From the NCBI GenBank assembly GCA_022113835.1, contig JAILWY010000009.1, forward strand, positions 14,298,001 to 14,362,000: a stretch of DNA of 64,000 nucleotides, written 5' to 3'. Positions 36,061 through 47,400 of the stretch are shown one piece after another. This DNA comes from Atopsyche davidsoni (Eukaryota; Arthropoda; Insecta; Trichoptera; Hydrobiosidae). Both the position numbers and the translations under genes were made by a program. The notes beneath the pieces are model-generated. The model was not told the origin of the DNA. It worked only from the letters and a program-made list of their open reading frames with translations, and searched no databases. Position 1 is the first letter of the stretch; each line of letters starts with the position of its first letter.

Positions 36061-37430
36061 TGTGGTATCATAATATCGTTGTACGCTTATTATGGTTGTG
36101 CTAGAATAGATTCCATTACATAAAAAAAAACTCTGTTGACTTTTTTTTTAATCTAACAGTTAAAACTTTGAGTCTTTAATTTTCTTTATCGCAGCTAATT
36201 TATCTGTGAGAACGAACACGTTTTTATTTAATGACTCACATCAACTATGTTTTTTTTTAAGTTTGAGCGTGAGGTTCTTTATATTTCTTTAAACTTAAAT
36301 CTACCATGTGAGGGCTCGAAATGTATACAACAAAGATAAATTTGCAGGTTTTTGGATATATATATATATATATTACCAGATATTCGGACTTTTACATTTA
36401 GATCATTTGCTTCTTAAAATATGTATTTTTATTTTATTTCAGCTGCAATATATTCTGCATTACCAATTAATATCAAATAATTTAAACATTTAAAATACAA
36501 AAAACAGTGGCGTTGTGGTGTACACTTGAAATGTTTTCGGAATTTTATAATTACTTTTCGCTTAGACCTAGTAACAAACTTTTTATATGCATTTCTTGTA
36601 ATTCACTGATGTTATTTTTTAATTAAAGTTATCAACAATTTAAGCATTATATTAAACATATATTTAAATATTTTCAAATATATATTTCACGTCAGACGTA
36701 TTTTTAGGAGACGTTTCTCTGGAGGTACATTGAGATTTGTTATGCAACAAGTTGTTAAATAAGTTTGAGCGAGGAATCCGAATGCTTTTAAGTATACGCA
36801 AGACTTTTTTCTACTACCACTCCCAAAGTATAACTTTCCAAATTGACATGACACCCCATTTTTTTGGAGAAAATCGCTAAAAGATAAGTTTGCTTCTCCG
36901 TTCTCAGTTATACTTTTAAATCAGAATTTTCGTTTCGAAACAACTACTAAGTTAAGAAAGCGAAATTTCGATTTTTTTTAAACGTATGAAAACAATGAAG
37001 AACGCACACACTATGAAGAAACATGGAAATTGGATTATTTAAAACTTTTTTTAATGTTTATGATCATGACATTTTGATTGCTAGCAATTTTTAGCGAATT
37101 TTGATTTGAGTAGCTTGACATGGTATTTTATAAATAGATTGGTCATTTCGTCAAATTTTTGACTATTAATAAAACATGTATGCTCTTGAAAAAACCCATA
37201 GTTACCCATGTTACCTCTTGTACCCATAGTTAGAATATACTTATATTCGTCGTGGGTTTTCTAGTGTATCATGCATTTTTCTTTTAATATCAAGTAGTTT
37301 CATAAAAAAATATAAAAGTATTCCTTTATCGAATCAATTTTTTTCTAGTAATCGTCCGTTATAAATTCACACTGAGTGTTCATTTTTCCTTCGCGAAAAA
37401 ATTGTACCTGCTGATTTCATGGAATATTCT
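36061..37430. other. Noncoding, AT-rich
   Basis: Contains an (AT)8 run at about 36356-36373. Otherwise nothing supportable. Confidence 0.55.
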
Positions 37431-37690
37431 GATAAAACATCTGTTCTGACTCACCCTTAGGGGTAGTAACGCAGGCGTCACCCTCCGAATATAAGGTTTC
37501 TTAATGAGTCAGCGCACTTCTCGCAGCTGGATTCAGAAACTGAAAGATATCTTTAACTTTATCCACGAAAATCAAAGTATTCTCGAACCAGACAAAACAA
37601 AATGGGGCTAGCAGCGATCTGCATGTTCTCTGGAAACTCGCGAACGTGCCCCCTCCACTTATTTATCAAATACGTTTCTGCGTTTCTCGG
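37431..37690. promoter_or_regulatory. Island with two AP-1 sites
   Basis: TGACTCA (37447-37453) and TGAGTCA (37505-37511), both AP-1/bZIP consensus, lie 58 bp apart in a GC-richer island. Function is inferred. Confidence 0.3.
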
Positions 37691-38630
37691 CACAAGCGGA
37701 TTTTCTTATGTGTTGTGCGAAAAACTGATTTTCATTCATATTCAATTCCAGTTCATTTCCATAGTTGACTAAGTCGTTGGTAGAATTTTCTTAATTGTTC
37801 AAATAAATTTATCATCTGAAATAATTTAAAGGCCTTAGTAACTCTGAAAAAAAAACAGTTTAAATCTTTAAATGTTTTCAAAGCAACGTGTTTTCGGTTT
37901 TATTTTTTTGTCCCGACTAATTGCGCCGATTTAGTATTTCTATACTACTCGCATGGATGAAACGTACAAAGTGAATAGACTTTAAACATATTTAGATAGA
38001 AATTAATTTAAAAATATATATACAACCGTATATTCAACCAGAGAAGCAAAGTAAAGTATGCAAGTATATAAAACAAGAAGAATATATTTACCCACATTAA
38101 AACAACGAGAAATATTAATTTGGGCCTATTGCATAATCAATAATATCAGCATAAATTCATATAAAGGCTACTTTACAAAATTCAAGCAGCAAGGTCGAGT
38201 TTCTATGGGAACTTTTATTTTTACTGTTTTTAGGCGCCGATACGCTGCAAGAGTCGCATCGATCAGGTGGATTACTATGAAGATTGGGTATCGTATACCT
38301 GTTGTAAATATTGGCCACAGTACCGGTGCGGGATCGTCCTGCCTTCAATATTTGAGTTACATAAACTATTTATCATATTTTCAACTTGACAGTTTAGCTA
38401 ACTCACACGCAAGCGTGGTACTGTCCAATAAGTTATGAGATATTATGTTTCTCTTGTTATGGTTTTTTTTTTGTTGTTGTCATAATCGAGTAATCTGAAT
38501 GAATAAATTCGATTTATCCTCGAATGTTAATTATTTATTAAAATAATCTATTTATATTTTTGCGTCATGTCATTGTTATTTTATTTCGAAAAATTTCTCG
38601 TTATTTCATCAAGTTTGAGATTGCTCACAG
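37691..38630. other. Noncoding, AT-rich
   Basis: A 126-codon frame from ATG 38058 is present, but its product shows no domain and Tyr/Ile/Lys bias as expected from base composition. I do not call it a gene. Confidence 0.45.
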
Positions 38631-38890
38631 TTTGCATTATTCACCAATTAAAAGCAACTGGGCGCTAATGATTTCAGTGGAAACGATCGAGATAATTGCC
38701 GACTCAGGATAAACAAAAACAATGAGCTTAAAAACTCGCGATAATTCTGACTCATTATGAGCGGGGTGATTGATGCTCCCGGCCCGGGGGTTGGACACCG
38801 CGGCCGACACGAGGGGATGATTGATTTACGGGTCTCGTCCGACGGCCAATTGGCCGATTATAGGGCAGGGATCACGCTTCTACATGAAGC
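38631..38890. promoter_or_regulatory. Candidate enhancer: EXD/HOX-type sites and CCAAT palindrome
   Basis: TGATTGAT lies at 38767-38774 and 38818-38825, overlapping TGATTTAC at 38822-38829. Both fit the TGAYNNAY consensus for Extradenticle-Hox heterodimers. A perfect palindrome GGCCAATTGGCC (38844-38855) puts a CCAAT core on both strands, and TGACTCA (38748-38754) is an AP-1 match. The site density and complexity suggest a developmental enhancer, inferred from sequence only. Confidence 0.45.
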
Positions 38891-39650
38891 TAAATTGTTT
38901 TTAAAAAAAACTTGCATGATTGGTTGACATAAAGCACTAGGGGAGTGCGAGAGGAAATTCTAAAAATTCCACAAGTTTTCGTAATATATTGGGACAGGCC
39001 AAATATTTAATCAAAACTATGTATCTTGCACCATAGTTATTACCACAATTTAGTTTTGTGTCGCAATTCGTACACTACATTTTAAGAATATTATACAAAA
39101 ATGCACCGTACACATGTCAAAATGTGCTCTTAATTGTTTATGTGAGTCGTTTACGTTATATAATAAAATACATATAGTTATTTTATGTGTACTCTATTCC
39201 AGTGAAATCAACAAGTGACTTTCCCAGTACTTACATGTATAAAGTAATCTGTACAGCTATAGCGAAGTGAGTGAATTATATTATCTAGAAGTTGATTAAA
39301 TAAAACAATCTTAATCTAAATGTGTGTACTTTTTTACTAACTAAGCACAGACATATATCGAAAATACAAAGGACCAAGTCAGGAAGAACATAGAAAATTA
39401 AAAATAAATCAGGGCGACATTTATTTTGCAGTTTGGTGATTTTCCTATGCAGTAAATTCAGCCTACATTTGCCAGATCAACACGATGATTGCCTCAACAA
39501 TATGCAAATAATTGAACGATGCTTTTTTAACTTCATTTATTCCTGAAAAAAAAACATTCAGACAATATTGATGACGCGCTTTGACTGCTCATTTCCTATT
39601 TATCAGCCATCTCATCCTGGTTTAGATAATATTTATTGCATCGTTTGAAA
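38891..39650. other. Noncoding, AT-rich
   Basis: No supported feature. Confidence 0.55.
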
Positions 39651-40180
39651 TGCTCCGTTCATCATGCACACGAATCGTCTTTTTCTGGGTGTGCGTCGCA
39701 CCAGCAATGGCGTCCTCACGCGTGCTATCTCGCGGCTGCGATTAGGCGGTTAACAACATAATCCAGTGCGGTCGCGCTTCTCAGAAAATTTCTTTATCAA
39801 TTCACATTTGGAGTTCAGCTGATTGCCCTCCCCCCCCCACACACACACCCCCCACTCTTCCCCGCAACCTACATGGGGCGGGGAAGGGGGAGTGGGCAGG
39901 GGGCGGGGGGCGCCGCCGTCCCCGCGCCGCTCGCCAGTTCTGTTCCGACCGCCGGCAAGTCGACACCGGCCCTGCTGCAATGTGAACCACTCGCCTCCTC
40001 GCTGCGTCTCCGATTCTCTAAACGCGTCTACGAGAGTGAAGTTTCCCAGTTTGTAAAAAGTGACATGTGAAAAGGTCTCCTTTTGATACCCCCACCGGTG
40101 GTTCTGTGTCGATACGCCGCCAGCCAGTGCGGAGCTGCGCGACATTCTGCGGGATTCCTCGATGTGATTAGAATCTGAGC
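39651..40180. other. Long GC-rich island with C-tract and G-tract facing each other
   Basis: A C9 run with ACACACACACCCCCC (about 39829-39852) is followed after about 20 nt by a G-rich block (about 39873-39911). The two blocks could pair to form a large hairpin, or the G block could form a quadruplex. Open frames here on both strands overlap and are composition artefacts. Confidence 0.5.
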
Positions 40181-40289
40181 AGATTCAAGAGCGGTTTTTT
40201 TTTAATTCCAAACGTGATCTGATGGTGAATATCCCTTCTGTTTTGAAAACTTATAGAAAATTGATTTGCGTGAAATTAGATATATCATT

Positions 40290-40700
40290 ATATCGTATTC
40301 CGAATCAAAGTCGCGGCGCACTGGCGTCGTTTCGCTGCGGCCGACGTCGCGTTACTTTATCGGAATGAAAAGTTTGGTTATGTACGTACTGCATTGTTCA
40401 CGGCCACACGGCCTGGCGTAGCGGCGCTCGCTGTTAATGACACATTTATTAATAGCCATCTCGTATAGGCGGGCGTATCGAGAAGAGTATTCTGCGCCCG
40501 GCCCGCGGCAACAGGTGCCCGCTGCGACGTGGCCCTAAAGAAAACTTCTGCCCCACAGTGGACGGAAGATGGCGAAAACTTTTAATGTGTTTCTCAAACC
40601 GAATTATCATATTAAAACCTGATTGCCCGCCGTTATGGACGCACGATATTCAAATTTTGCGTCGCCGAGAACGGTTTGAAATTTCAATATTATTAATAAA
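40290..40700. promoter_or_regulatory. Complex GC-rich island, candidate regulatory module
   Basis: Contains homeodomain-like ATTAATAG/TTAATGAC cores and GAAGATGGCGA (40565-40575), a YY1/Pho-like site. There is no splice-bounded open frame. Confidence 0.35.
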
Positions 40701-40929
40701 TTTGTAATTGATTTTTTTAAAATCATTTTTTATCATTGTAACTGCGCGCAAAGTTACCTTGAATTGTAAGTAAGTACTCGGCGGTATATCAAGGCTTCGC
40801 ATAGCGTGGTTTTATAGTACAAAAGAATCCGCATATTCTTTGTTTTTTTTTTATGCATCCAAACTCAGCCTCACTTATAGATCACGCAAAAAGCGCAGAA
40901 TTCATTGCCAAGTTATTGTTATTTTTACA

Positions 40930-41170
40930 GTCGCGCATGTAGAGAGTCCCTCGCGCCGGCTGGGAAGTTATTCGCGTTTTATTTTTCAACAATCGGAGAG
41001 TAGTGTGTTTGGTGTAAACATCTAATTTATATAATTTCTCGGAAGCTACAGATTATATCAGCCGGGGGACGGAGGCTCGGAAAACACTTGGCACGGCCGC
41101 CGCTCTTTCATCTGCCGCCCGCGGGCGAGATGCGAAATTGACATGACAGATTCATTATTCATGAGAAATA
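40930..41170. promoter_or_regulatory. Complex GC-rich island
   Basis: A second block of high-complexity, CpG-containing sequence with no exon signature; an enhancer is possible. Confidence 0.25.
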
Positions 41171-42530
41171 TTAAAAAAAGTCCTGTGAAGGTGTGCCCGG
41201 TTATTAAGACATTCTGTCAGTGATTTATTATTTCCTCTTTATCGTTTCTAAAGTCAACTGTCAATGGATTGACTCACTTTTGATGTACAAGTTCAAAGTC
41301 TGATCGGGGTCCAACAAACTGTTTATTTTATACTTATATGCGAACCGTTAAGTCTGGTGAATCTTGTAAAAATTTGCTATCATCTGCAACAGATTGTATT
41401 GAAAAATATTGTTTTGGTATGTATAGTCTGTAAAACGATTATATTATGAACGTAACACGTTGATATCATTTTATCTATTATGAGAGAATATATATTTATT
41501 GAGAAATCTTAAAGAATAAAAGTTCATTCATTCTAAAAAAAATTCAAGACTTTTTTAAAATTAAATGAATTTTATGATTACGTGCTGATTATTTTCAGCA
41601 ATGATTAAAAAACTGATTTGATGTGATTTTAGTTTCATAAGACACGGAACCACGTCGTATTTGTATGGGAAAGTGACGAGGTTGTCGCAGAAGCAACTAT
41701 CTATAGTAAAATCTGTTAACATATCTTAAAATCATTAATTATGATTATTCTGTCAATTCAAATGCCTTAACAGTGTTAAATCAATTTTAACACGATTACA
41801 GCTATATTTTTATGTAAAACATACGCACTCGTGTCGTTCAAACAGTACACGATAACAAGCCCAATTATTTTTTTAGAATTCACTGATATTTATCAACCAA
41901 TTCACGACAATAATACAATTATTATCAACACAGATGTTGTATAACAGATTGTATATTATCTTCCGCATACTTTTGAACAGCTACGTACTGCTCCCACATT
42001 CAAAATATATTCAACTATGGCTAGTGAAGGGAACTGCTGAATACAACGGTTGTGTTTACCACCCTATATAAATATCGATTATTTCATAAAATATTTATGC
42101 ATCAATAATAGATTTCATCGCATTATCTCACACTGTAAAAAGTTTTCAGTGTTAATTGACTTTATATTCAAAGGTATAGATAGGTATTTGTGATTCTCTT
42201 GTAAAAAAACAAGGCAATGCCGGAAATATGACAGGCTGAGTACAATCACTCTTGATTCTAAAGCCTCCAAAAAAGCTTTCTAGTCTCTGTGGCTAATAGA
42301 AGTCTCATTAAGGGTAACCGATTGAAATATCTTTTGCTTGAGTATTGTGAAATTAAAAGGAAAAAAACGCTTTTTCGGGTGAGCTCTTTTTTATCGAAAT
42401 TCCTTCTTATTTGTTATACTTCAGTGCTTAAATTCGCAAGACCGGAATAAAGTCTTCAAAATGCTTAAAATTTTGACGTCTCTTTTTCTTATTTGAACGT
42501 CATTCACGCTCGGTATATTTTGAATCATTA
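41171..42530. other. Noncoding, AT-rich
   Basis: No supported feature. Confidence 0.55.
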
Positions 42531-42819
42531 TTTGTGCGCTCGATTGCATTAGCCAAATGTAAGAAAATCTATGGATTTTCCCGAACGGCTGCCATTTTTG
42601 GGGAAATCAATAAGCGTCAATCACTATTTCGAGCACTTGCATGTGGTGTATTGCGCTGCAGTGGTGTTTTCAATTTGGCATGGGCGTTGAGCGGATTCCC
42701 AGAGTCGCCATCAATCAGCCGCGCATGACGCTCCGCCCGTTTCGGCACAAGGGCGATCCGGGACCTCGTCCGGGAGCTTGTCGATCGCCTCACCGAGGGA
42801 AATCGCCTCCTTCCGTGGT
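42531..42819. other. GC-richer island adjoining a repeat
   Basis: GC-rich and complex at 42640-42819, ending where the dispersed repeat begins. It is not shared with the second repeat copy. Confidence 0.3.
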
Positions 42820-42992
42820 ACTATACGTGGCGAAAATTAAATGCAAATAAAAAATATCCCTTTTGTTTCATATGTTATATCGATTCCGGATTGAATTCGA
42901 GTCAATTCGGCTTTATGGTTTTATTATGCGGTATAAATATAACTAACTATTTTATTCAAAATATAATGTAGGCGCATGTCTATAACTTAGGA

Positions 42993-43369
42993 CAGGGGTC
43001 CCCAACCTTTTTGCACTCAAGGGCACATTCTAGAATGCCGGTGGGTCGGGGGGCACCATTTATTTTTTCAAGGTATATTTATAGTTGGACTTAGTCAAAA
43101 ATATACATGTATTATTGACTATGTTCAACTATAAAATGCACAATTATTTTTAATAGCAACTTTAAAATGTACAATGAATTATTATTTATAAATTATAACG
43201 ATATAATTATTTTCGCTTATATTTCTCTGTTCAATTACTAAATATATATTTTTTATAACATTTTATTGTAACATTAAATAGTTTATTATCGTGGTCGCAC
43301 AGTGTCGGGCACACGTAAAACGGACGGCGGGCGCCATGGTGCCCACGGGCATAGGGTTGGGGACCACTG
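42993..43369. mobile_element. Non-autonomous hAT element, 377 bp
   Basis: The 5' end CAGGGGTCCCCAACC (42993-43007) is matched by the inverted 3' end GGTTGGGGACCACTG (43355-43369), typical of hAT (Charlie-like) ends. ACTTAGGA occurs on both sides (42985-42992 and 43370-43377), a perfect 8-bp target duplication. In the paralogous repeat copy the same site has a single ACTTAGGA (45123-45130), so the insertion is proven by an empty site. It encodes no transposase and must be mobilised in trans. Confidence 0.93.
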
Positions 43370-43402
43370 ACTTAGGAGCACTCGTCCGCGTGCACGACGC
43401 GC

Positions 43403-43660
43403 GATGCCTGTTATTACTTGTATTTTATGCACCTATATATATTTATATTTTACTTAGGACGTTAAAATTGCTAATAATGTATTCATTGTTATTTATTTTA
43501 ACTTCCATATTAATAAAAATGTGTCACAATTTTTTTTATTTTATATTAAACCTCGCGCGGACCCCTTGACTTTTTTCAGGGACCCCAAAATCGATTTTAA
43601 TTTTCTCAGAACCCCCTGAATGATCTCTGGTGTCCGTAGGGACCACTTTGAGATGCACTG
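43403..43660. mobile_element. Truncated hAT-like fragment
   Basis: This segment is absent from the paralogous repeat copy. Its right end GGGACCACTTTGAGATGCACTG is hAT-like (ends CACTG, inverted CAGTG start), and GTTTAAAT follows. The left end shows no matching terminal repeat, and 49 bp of target sequence are missing, so the 5' end was deleted or the event was complex. Confidence 0.5.
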
Positions 43661-43764
43661 GTTTAAATATAAACCTGACTCTGATGGAGGCAGACGTCGC
43701 CGACACCGCTTGCCCTGTGTATTATTTAAAAATCATGTCATCCATCAAATTAACTCACTTTGTA

Positions 43765-44690
43765 CATTGACGGGAAACAGCCATACGCTTGAACCTATCT
43801 AACGACGCTGCCGAGTCGATAATTAGTTGCAAGGCATCTATCTACCTTGAGACTAGACTTGCGACCGATCTGCAATCGGTCTTTTTTCCGTGTTCCTACG
43901 TGAACAAATCGTGTCGCGACGTGTGTGAGGGCTTCAGGCGAAACCTAAAAAAAAAACAAAAATAAAGGGACTACATTGACTAATTGCAAATCGGTCGTGT
44001 GTAGTGGGCTTTAATATTTTTTAATGAAGTCTTTCGTGAATGTTGATTGCGCGCTATTTGTTTGTGCCAGTTCATTGTCCTCGGCGTTTTTATTTTTAAA
44101 TTATAGTGAAATTTTGTTACATTTGTAAATTTAATGAGCTGTCTTTTCAAGCAACTAATATCTATATTGCTGTTTATTATAGCTCTTGGCATATACAAAA
44201 ATATATATATTTTTTTTACTAAGCGCCATTTTTGTTTTTAATTTAGAATAGAGTATTTCTGTAGCTTCTATAAATTCTTTACTTGAGATTGTCTAAAAAT
44301 AACTTTCTTTGTTTTATTGGATTCTGAATTTCAAAATGTTTACTTTTTCGTATAATTTAAGAGACATCCAATGTTACTGTATTCATATTCCGTAACAGAA
44401 GTTTGATTTGAGATTCGTATACTATATAGCGTACATTTTTTTCATTTTTAACTGCGAACAATTATCAAATATTATATTTTAATGAAATAAATCTTAAGGT
44501 TGTGTTAATCACCTTGATGTTCGAGCAACTATGATATTATCTCGTACTCGTTGCCGACATTAATTACTACGTGTTTTGGCAAATCTTCAAGAATACATTG
44601 ACTAGTAATGACATTCGTTATTGTAAATTTATTCTATCAGTATCCTTCAAGATGATAAACGAAGCATTAAGATTCTTGGGTGAATAATGA
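43765..44690. other. AT-rich spacer between repeat copies
   Basis: No supported gene. The region is not shared by the second repeat copy. Confidence 0.5.
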
Positions 44691-44694
44691 AAAC

Positions 44695-44800
44695 TTGATT
44701 CGAGCGTAAGAGCAATGGCGCTAATAACACGACTGCCAGCTTTCGCACGAGGGATTACGTTTCAATCACACCCTGGCACGTACAGGCGTGTAGGATGTTA
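44695..44800 (+). repeat. Possible tRNA-derived SINE remnant
   Basis: ATGGCGCTAATAACACGACTG resembles the A-box head, and GGGATTACGTTTCAATC resembles a degenerate B box of insect tRNA-derived SINEs. Spacing is plausible, but I cannot see a tail or target duplication. Treat as tentative. Confidence 0.25.
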
Positions 44801-44970
44801 GCAGCTATTGATATCACTTGGGCATTTATTGATTATTTTTTCTACTGAGAAGTCAAGTTTCATCTTTCACATCAAGCCATCTGAGTGCCAATTAATCCTG
44901 TGACGCAAAATCCTATGAAGGTATATATTTATTATTAACGCAATTTTTTTAGTCTACTGGTTATATTGAT

Positions 44971-45309
44971 ACTATACGTGGCAAAAAAAAAAAAACCTTT
45001 TTGTTTAATGTGTTATATCGATTCCGGATTAAATTCGAGTTAATTCGGCTTTATGGTTTTATTTTGCGATATAAATATAACTAACAGTTTTATTAAAAAG
45101 ATAATGTAGGCGCATGTCTATAACTTAGGAGCACTCGTCCGCGTGCACGACGCGCCTCTCGTCCGTCATTTCTAATGGCTGTCATCAGTGTGGGTGAATT
45201 CATTGTTTAAATATAAACCTGACTCTGATGGAGGCAGACGTCGCCGACACCGCTTGCCCTGTGCATTATTTAAAATATCATGTCATCCATCAAATTAACT
45301 CACTTTGTA
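44971..45309 (+). repeat. Dispersed repeat, copy 2 (uninterrupted)
   Basis: A 339-bp copy of the repeat at 42820-43764, without the hAT insertion, thus the ancestral empty-site form. The ends ACTATACGTGGC and CACTTTGTA do not form inverted repeats. No coding capacity. Confidence 0.85.
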
Positions 45310-46190
45310 TGTGTCTGCTACAGGACAACCCTCTTGTATTTTAAATAGTTTGAATAAATATTCGCTGAAGACAACCCAACCTTCACGATTAGTTAGTCAT
45401 TATATCTCTTTGGAAGCGTATATTATTACTTTGTTTAATTATTCGAATGTGTTTATTTTAATTGATCCTTTGAACAGCAATGTTCCATGTGATTTCACAG
45501 TACTAATGATTCTAAGATTCGGAGAGGTGTTATTGAAATAAACGAGAATTGTTGACAACGGTAAAGTCATTATCTCACAGAGTCATAATTGGAAAGATAT
45601 AAGTATTTAATCCACGCGGTAGAGGAGGATGTACAGCCATTCAACATTTCCCGTATAATATAAAATATAATAAATAGTAATACTAAACAAGAAAAAATAT
45701 TTTGTGAAAGCTAAAAAAAAAAATATAAATAAAAATACAACAAGTAAACAATAACAAAATATGTAAAACAATACAAAATATAATACATTTTAAATAATAA
45801 TTGTTTTTTTAAATGGACCCAATTATACACTCATAACGTGAACTATTTTAATGTAGGTCGATTTAAAGAAAATAACGTGAATTCGTGGCATTTAAATTCC
45901 AATTATTCACATTATTGGTGCTGATAAGCAACGTTGAACCGGTTGTGTAGATAATAAAATAAAAACGAAAATTATACGGCACTTAAAGTATTACAAAGCA
46001 ATATTTTTTCTTTACTACGTTGGATACACCTCCGAGAGCCCAAAAAAATATATTAGAGTGTTTTAGAGATTAAGTCAACCGCTACCCAACCTTAAGCGAA
46101 AGATTCTTGTGGATTCTAGTAATAGCTTTTTGCTTCATTGTATTTTCACACATTTTTCCACACCCTAGAAGATTGTGTTCAGAAAATGTT
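45310..46190. other. Noncoding, AT-rich
   Basis: A 78-codon frame at 45305-45541 lacks recognisable features. Nothing else supportable. Confidence 0.5.
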
Positions 46191-46720
46191 TTATTATGTT
46201 CGTGATTCGTCGGCCTCTATCGGAGAAGCCGCACCGGGACACACTTTTTTATAATCTTCATCCATGACATTTACTTTCTACCGAAACCTTATCAATCCTC
46301 GATCTCTCCTAGTATCGTAAATTGTTGTTTTTTTTTTGTTTTGCTTTAAACATGTTTCTGTGCATTCCTCTCATTGAGGCTCACGCTTCGAGGTCGGTAA
46401 GACTTTCGCTAGTATCGAGCGCACCTAGCGCGCGTCTCTGAGTAGTCTAGCTCTAGGTGCATTCCACGTTATCCAGCCGCGACTAGGCGCAGTTGCAGCT
46501 ATTGCAGTAATTGGTGTTCCAGGGCCGGCGGCGTTGCCATGGCAACAGCTGCCGCGCCCGCAGACTGCGCCCGTGATTAATGGACCGCCGCGGAGGAAAT
46601 AAACGGCCCGCTAATTCGCCTGGGCGACTCCGCTGCTTTTACTATCATTGAAACTTCCGCCAATTACGCATCGCGGCCTGCTCTCCATAATTGACTGTCA
46701 AAATGGCGAGGGTGATATGA
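46191..46720. promoter_or_regulatory. Large GC-rich island with RFX X-box, strong enhancer candidate
   Basis: GTTGCCATGGCAAC (46533-46546) is a perfect 14-bp palindrome and an ideal RFX X-box (GTTGCC, 2-nt spacer, GGCAAC). The island also holds TGATTAATGG and GCTAATTCG homeodomain cores, CAGCTG, and CAAAATGGCGA (46699-46709, YY1/Pho-like). X-boxes regulate ciliary and sensory-neuron genes in insects. The nearest target gene is not in the window. No exon is apparent. Confidence 0.5.
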
Positions 46721-47400
46721 ACAATTGCTTGCAATGGTAAAAAAAAAAAAACGCAATGTCATATTTGAAAAATTAGAATCAATTAATACAGTTTTCATTT
46801 GTGTTAGGACAAATTTTACTGCTTTATTATGAAAGATGGCTTTTTGTTTGAAGGATCTCACCGGACCACAGTTGGTGTTTTTATAATCACGTCATCTTGC
46901 AAAGGTCGAATATTAATGCATTTCTATTTTAAATTATACTTATTGAATCTAGAAAATGAAGTACTTAATCGAAACAATCGCATAAATGCATGTATCTTTC
47001 AGTATTTTCAAGTATGTTCTTTGATATATTTTTTAGTCTATATTTTGAAAGTCGTTTTTTAACACAAACATTATTTTAATACATATCTATAAAATAAAAA
47101 CAGTACATAAATTAAGAAGTATGATATTTTTTCTACAAAACAGTGATAATGATACACACATACATTTACTTAGGAATGACTACAAGAGTAGATTGCAGTA
47201 ATCGCAAGAACAATTTGTACGATTTCTTTCTGTGCGTATAATTACTTTAAAAAAACAAACAATAAGTAAAGCCAATTATAAAAATCCGCTACACTGAGAA
47301 GCTAAAAATACCGAATCTCAAACCCCAAGCGTGATAAGCATTTATTAAAAATACATGAACATGTTTAAGGTTGCATTGTTCACGTGTAGGCAGCTTTCTG
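46721..47400. other. Noncoding, AT-rich
   Basis: No supported feature. Confidence 0.5.

Larger units (their letters stand above)
42820..43764 (+). repeat. Dispersed repeat, copy 1, interrupted by hAT sequences
   Basis: Homologous to 44971-45309 in direct orientation. Both begin ACTATACGTGGC and end CACTTTGTA. Blocks include TTATATCGATTCCGG, GCGCATGTCTATAACTTAGG and GAGGCAGACGTCGCC. This copy is enlarged by a 377-bp hAT element and by a 258-bp segment (43403-43660) that replaces 49 bp of the other copy. The repeat family is not recognised. A mobile element or a segmental duplication are both possible. Confidence 0.85.

Noticed and set aside
38058..38438. 126-codon frame with ATG start
   Set aside because: Tyr/Ile/Lys-rich composition as expected from the DNA, no motif and no supporting context.
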